A DNA stretch of 8,270 bases, taken from NCBI GenBank assembly GCA_902783395.1, contig CACZRA010000251.1:1-8270 (forward strand). The letters run 5' to 3'. A program made the translations under genes and the position numbers. The notes below the pieces were generated by a model that saw nothing but the letters and a program-made list of their open reading frames with translations, did no database searches and was not told the origin of the DNA. Below are positions 5,152 through 8,270 of the stretch, one piece after another (position 1 is the stretch's first letter; each line of letters starts with the position of its first letter). Source of the stretch: an uncultured Lachnospiraceae bacterium. GTDB lineage: Bacteria > Bacillota > Clostridia > Lachnospirales > Lachnospiraceae.

Positions 5152-7074
5152 TCAGGCGCTCTCCTCTGCTGACAGGAAATCCCTCAGAGTATTTATCTCT
5201 ACCGGCTTTGAATACTTATATCCCTGCAGATACTGGGCTGACATGCCGATACAGAGTTTCTCATCTTCTTCATCCTCTATGCCCTCATAGAGCACCCTGT
5301 AGTGCAGCTTGCGGAACATACGGGCAAAGGTATCCACCATATATTTTCCCTCTTCATTTTTGCCGGACTCGATGACGAGGGAACGGTCGAACTTTATAAT
5401 ATCAAAAGGCAGCTCCATGATACGCTCGAAATTGGAATAGCCCGTACCGAAGTCATCCAGATAGAATTTGATCCCGTAGGCTTTGAGCTCCTCTATCTTT
5501 TCCTTCACCATGTCAAAGTCACGTTCGTTACGGCTCTCGGTTATCTCGATCGCGATCTTATCATAGTGTATGGAATTGCTGTTTATGACCTCGGTCACAT
5601 CGGAGCAGAAATTATCATCCCTTATCTCCTGTATCGAAAAATTCACCGATATCCTCTTGATGGGAAGACCGCTGTCCAGAAACGATTTTATTGCACTGCA
5701 GGTCTTATTTAATATGATAAGGCTAAGCGGATGGATGAGGTTATTCTTCTCCGCAAGAGGTATGAAAAGATTCGGCGGTACAATGCCAAACTCCGGCAGC
5801 TTAAGCCTCATCAGCGCCTCTGCCGTATCGTATCTTCTGCTTTCGACATTGAGGACAGGCTGACAGAAGACGAGGACCCTTTCATCATCCAGATCACGTT
5901 TTTCGGCAATGGATTCCAGCTCCTTAAGGATCTTCTTCTGCTTCTCATAAGCAGCTATGTCCTCATCCGTCACGTAGTGGAATGTATTGAAGTCGGTCTT
6001 TGAAGCCATGAACTTAAGGAACTCAACATACTCATTGTCCCTGCTGATGGAATCAACGCTCCCCATGAATATCGCCTTGAAATCAAGTCTGTGTCTTTCA
6101 TACATGGTCGCGAACATCTCAACCACTTTCCTGACGCGTTCCCAGGGATCCTTATTATCCTTCTCCCTGAACATGAGGAGCAGCCTGTTGGCGCTCAGAT
6201 GGAAGAGAAGCGGCTTTTTGATCTCACTTCTGTAAAATCTGTAGATATCGAAGGTCATCTCCGCGGGGATGCTCTGCTGCGAGCTCATCTCCACGACATC
6301 AAGATACATAAGTATGAATTTGTCTTTACTCCTGTAGCAGTCACGGACGGCATATGTGAGCGAATCACCGCTTATGGAGCCTGTCGCGAGATCGTAAGGA
6401 TTGGAGTGAAGAAGATACATGAAGCCTATGACGGGAAGCATGAATATGGTGCTCGTGAACGAGGTCTGCCCGTGTTTTCCCTGCAGTATCATGAGGTAGA
6501 TGCAAAGGATAAAGGTCAGCACTATCCCGGTCGTGATCTGCGGGATCATGCGGTTCCTGTATCTGAAGAGCATGTAAAAGATCATATTGGTGAAGAATAT
6601 GAACGCGATGGCGAAGGAAATCCTTGCACCGTTATGCACGACACCCGAGGAATCGATGTAAAATCCGTAATGGAGGAAATGTCCCATTATCTGAACGGTC
6701 ACAAAGCAGAGAAAGGCTGCGCCCGCCACCGCCCGTATGATGTTGCGCTCTTTTCCCACTACCGATACCAGACGCAGGATATAATCCACGTATATAAGCA
6801 TCGTAAACTGATACAGGAAGCAGTTGATGTCCCTTATGACCGTTATCGCGACAGGAGACACATGCGCTGACGTGCTGCCCAGGATCTGATGATAGGTAAG
6901 ATTGGCGATCGTCGCGATAAAAATACAGGCTATGCTGTACCTCAGCTGCCGGTACTGCACATTCCTGTGAACGAAGGTTCCCAAAAACAATATGAAGATT
7001 AGAAAGCACAGGGCTAAGACCGAAATATCCCCAACCGGTAAATAGTCCGCATATGCACTGGCTGTCCCCGACAT
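5152..7074 (-). CDS. Seven-helix membrane EAL-domain protein (putative c-di-GMP phosphodiesterase)
   Basis: The protein has 640 residues. Seven hydrophobic helices lie at about 16-35, 45-65, 73-104, 113-134, 151-170, 180-198 and 206-223, resembling a 7TM sensor region. Residues about 226-360 look like a degenerate GGDEF domain; where the signature would fall the sequence reads LSANRLLLMF, so cyclase activity is not expected. The C-terminal EAL domain (about 398-635) keeps the key positions: CQP (Gln405), EAL (419-421), Asn478, Glu510 in EITES, DDFGTGYS (540-547), Lys561, Glu598 in EGIE, and QGY (617-619). Hydrolysis of c-di-GMP is therefore plausible. It acts at the cytoplasmic membrane and may sense an external or membrane signal. 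The ATG at 7072-7074 has GGAG five bases upstream. No terminator separates it from metQ, so some read-through is likely. Confidence 0.93.
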   Translation of the reverse strand: MSGTASAYADYLPVGDISVLALCFLIFILFLGTFVHRNVQYRQLRYSIACIFIATIANLTYHQILGSTSAHVSPVAITVIRDINCFLYQFTMLIYVDYILRLVSVVGKERNIIRAVAGAAFLCFVTVQIMGHFLHYGFYIDSSGVVHNGARISFAIAFIFFTNMIFYMLFRYRNRMIPQITTGIVLTFILCIYLMILQGKHGQTSFTSTIFMLPVIGFMYLLHSNPYDLATGSISGDSLTYAVRDCYRSKDKFILMYLDVVEMSSQQSIPAEMTFDIYRFYRSEIKKPLLFHLSANRLLLMFREKDNKDPWERVRKVVEMFATMYERHRLDFKAIFMGSVDSISRDNEYVEFLKFMASKTDFNTFHYVTDEDIAAYEKQKKILKELESIAEKRDLDDERVLVFCQPVLNVESRRYDTAEALMRLKLPEFGIVPPNLFIPLAEKNNLIHPLSLIILNKTCSAIKSFLDSGLPIKRISVNFSIQEIRDDNFCSDVTEVINSNSIHYDKIAIEITESRNERDFDMVKEKIEELKAYGIKFYLDDFGTGYSNFERIMELPFDIIKFDRSLVIESGKNEEGKYMVDTFARMFRKLHYRVLYEGIEDEEDEKLCIGMSAQYLQGYKYSKPVEINTLRDFLSAEESA

Positions 7075-7101
7075 TTTCTCTCCCGAAAGATTTGATAAAG
7101 T

Positions 7102-7132
7102 ATTATAGCATAGTTTGATCGTAATATGTCAA
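7102..7132 (-). promoter_or_regulatory. Promoter of the EAL gene with extended -10
   Basis: On the minus strand TGCTATAAT (7110-7102) is a perfect extended -10 element. A perfect TTGACA (7132-7127) lies 19 bases upstream, longer than the ideal 17, which the extended -10 can compensate. Initiation near 7095 gives a short leader of about 20 bases. The -35 box starts inside the T-rich tail of the upstream terminator. Confidence 0.7.
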
Positions 7133-7170
7133 AAAGGAAAAGGAAAAGGGACTGCATCCGCAGCCCCTTT
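7131..7170 (-). terminator. Intrinsic terminator of the surface-protein gene
   Basis: An 11-bp stem (7145-7155 with 7160-7170, one G-U wobble) with a four-base loop starts eight bases past the stop codon. On the minus strand it is followed by a pyrimidine tract of T-runs broken by CC pairs (7144-7131). Confidence 0.8.
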
Positions 7171-7177
7171 CTCCCGG

Positions 7178-8270
7178 TCATCTGCTAACATCAACCTTCA
7201 TTTTGTATGTCACCGGCTTAGTCCCCGGCGCAGCGTCCCTGTAGTATATATAGAGCTCTATATAATGTCCGGAGTCTACGACCTCCGCCACTTTGTCAGG
7301 CTTAAGTCTGACCTCTACAGAGGTAACACCGCCGGTAGAGATCGGCTTGATATCAAAATATTTGCTCTCTTTTTCTTCCTTATATGTTACTTTAGAGATC
7401 ACACAATCAGGAGATGTCTTAAACTCGACTGTAGTCACGTCTTCGTCTCCCCGGCTCTTGTAAAGCCTGTGCTTGGATAAGATATACGTGATCTTCGGAT
7501 TGCTGCAGGTTGGCTTCACGGAAATATACTGTCCCTTGGTCTTACCGTCCCATACGATCCTCGTTCCGTCAGTCAGTACGAAGGTACCGCCTAATTTATA
7601 CTCCTTCTTTTCTATCGCCGTTTCCGGGCATGCCCTGATAACGATATTCTTATTATTCTCCTCATCACGACCGATAGAAAAGATACGGTCATGCCTGCCA
7701 TCCGGCTCAAAATGATCTATCCCGGCAGATGTATTCTTAACGGAAGGCGTAAGAGTGATTTTTGTATGATCCCTGTCGAGGAGATTGATGCTGTCCTTCT
7801 TCTTGAGGCTCACCGTCGGAGCCTTGTCGGTAAGCACGATACTGAGTTTTACACCCTTGGTCTCACGACCTTTGTCATCCTTTCCGTAGATCGTCACTTT
7901 ATAGGTACCGTTCTTCGGCGCAGTCTTTCCTCCGTTTATGCCGACCAGTACCTTCTGTTCGCTCGAATCAAAGGCTATCTTCATATATCCGTCGGAAAAC
8001 AGCTTCATACTGTTCTTTTCCGGACTGTAGCTTACGCCCGTAAGCTTTATCACGCCATTATTCTTTATCCCGGCACCTATCTCCGTGTATCCGTTCTGGG
8101 ATATCACTGCCTTGGTATTGAGCGTGACCTTTGTACTGTCAAGCTTCAGCTCTCTTTGCGCCACAGGGCTGACCGACACTTTACTTATCTTGACCTCTTT
8201 GGTCCAGCGCGGATCCTTTACAGTCAGAGTCACGCTTTTCTTTTTTGTCCCATTATAGCTGAGGTTTATC
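7178..8270 (-). CDS. C-terminal part of a large beta-rich, probably surface-exposed protein (5' end outside window)
   Basis: The frame is open to the window edge. The codons upstream of the GTG at 8231-8233 read INLSYNGTKKKS and continue smoothly into VTLTVKD, so that GTG is an internal Val and not a start. The visible 363 residues are rich in Thr, Lys, Val and Gly with alternating hydrophobic residues and no membrane helix, typical of tandem Ig-like/beta-sandwich modules. Module starts look alike: DSTKVTL (visible residues 44-50), DHTKITL (167-173) and EDVTTVEF (276-283). Module ends carry a TK..V/Y...V strand: ETKGVKLSIVL, KTKGQYISVK and GTKPVTYKMKV. There is no LPXTG or other anchor at the C-terminus (ends KVDVSR). 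The protein is probably secreted; anchoring and signal peptide would lie upstream of the window. No specific family or ligand is recognised. Confidence 0.8.
   Translation of the reverse strand, partial: INLSYNGTKKKSVTLTVKDPRWTKEVKISKVSVSPVAQRELKLDSTKVTLNTKAVISQNGYTEIGAGIKNNGVIKLTGVSYSPEKNSMKLFSDGYMKIAFDSSEQKVLVGINGGKTAPKNGTYKVTIYGKDDKGRETKGVKLSIVLTDKAPTVSLKKKDSINLLDRDHTKITLTPSVKNTSAGIDHFEPDGRHDRIFSIGRDEENNKNIVIRACPETAIEKKEYKLGGTFVLTDGTRIVWDGKTKGQYISVKPTCSNPKITYILSKHRLYKSRGDEDVTTVEFKTSPDCVISKVTYKEEKESKYFDIKPISTGGVTSVEVRLKPDKVAEVVDSGHYIELYIYYRDAAPGTKPVTYKMKVDVSR

Noticed and set aside
6091..6870. Long plus-strand reading frame of 259 codons
   Set aside because: It lies wholly opposite the EAL gene, has a composition typical of an antisense shadow, and lacks a ribosome site or a recognisable domain.
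8231..8270. GTG at 8231-8233 as the start of the surface-protein gene
   Set aside because: The frame stays open to the edge and the upstream codons encode the same type of beta-strand sequence, with no ribosome site; the gene continues outside the window.

Overview
The window is a stretch of ordinary-looking Firmicutes chromosome with moderate GC. It most resembles Lachnospiraceae (Butyrivibrio-like): strong AGGAGG-type ribosome sites, an NlpA-type methionine lipoprotein system, an integral-membrane EAL protein, acidic lipoproteins and large beta-rich surface proteins. The genus is an inference from style, not from a marker gene. Every convincing gene lies on the minus strand, so transcription runs from the right edge to the left edge.

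In order of transcription: (a) >8270-7178, the C-terminal 363 residues of a large, probably secreted protein built of repeated beta-rich modules, closed by an intrinsic terminator; (b) 7074-5152, a seven-helix membrane protein with a degenerate GGDEF-like module and a catalytically complete-looking EAL (c-di-GMP phosphodiesterase) domain, with its own extended -10 promoter; (c) 5039-2311, the D-methionine/methionine ABC importer metQ-metN-metI, with a promoter in front of metQ, a terminator plus a probable second promoter between metQ and metN, and an 11-base overlap of metN with metI; (d) 2232-1306, a lipoprotein with two related beta domains joined by an Asp/Lys linker; (e) 1105-221, a YicC/YloC-family endoribonuclease with its own promoter; (f) 227-1, a gene-free, highly structured region of nested and tandem inverted repeats that begins inside the yicC stop codon and runs off the window.

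The metQNI genes form a textbook importer: lipoprotein binding protein, ATPase with a C-terminal regulatory NIL domain, and permease. The internal terminator/promoter would let MetQ be made in excess of MetNI. No S-box (SAM) riboswitch or T-box is recognisable in front of metQ or metN. However, the roughly 140-base metN leader has three inverted repeats, and its last element can pair across the metN ribosome site.

Two places look least explained by known features: the multi-branched element at 1-227, which carries symmetric GA/GA internal loops, a GAAA loop and duplicated arms, and the metN leader at 3974-4114. No mobile element, CRISPR array, tRNA or rRNA was seen. No complete novel multi-gene system is evident.
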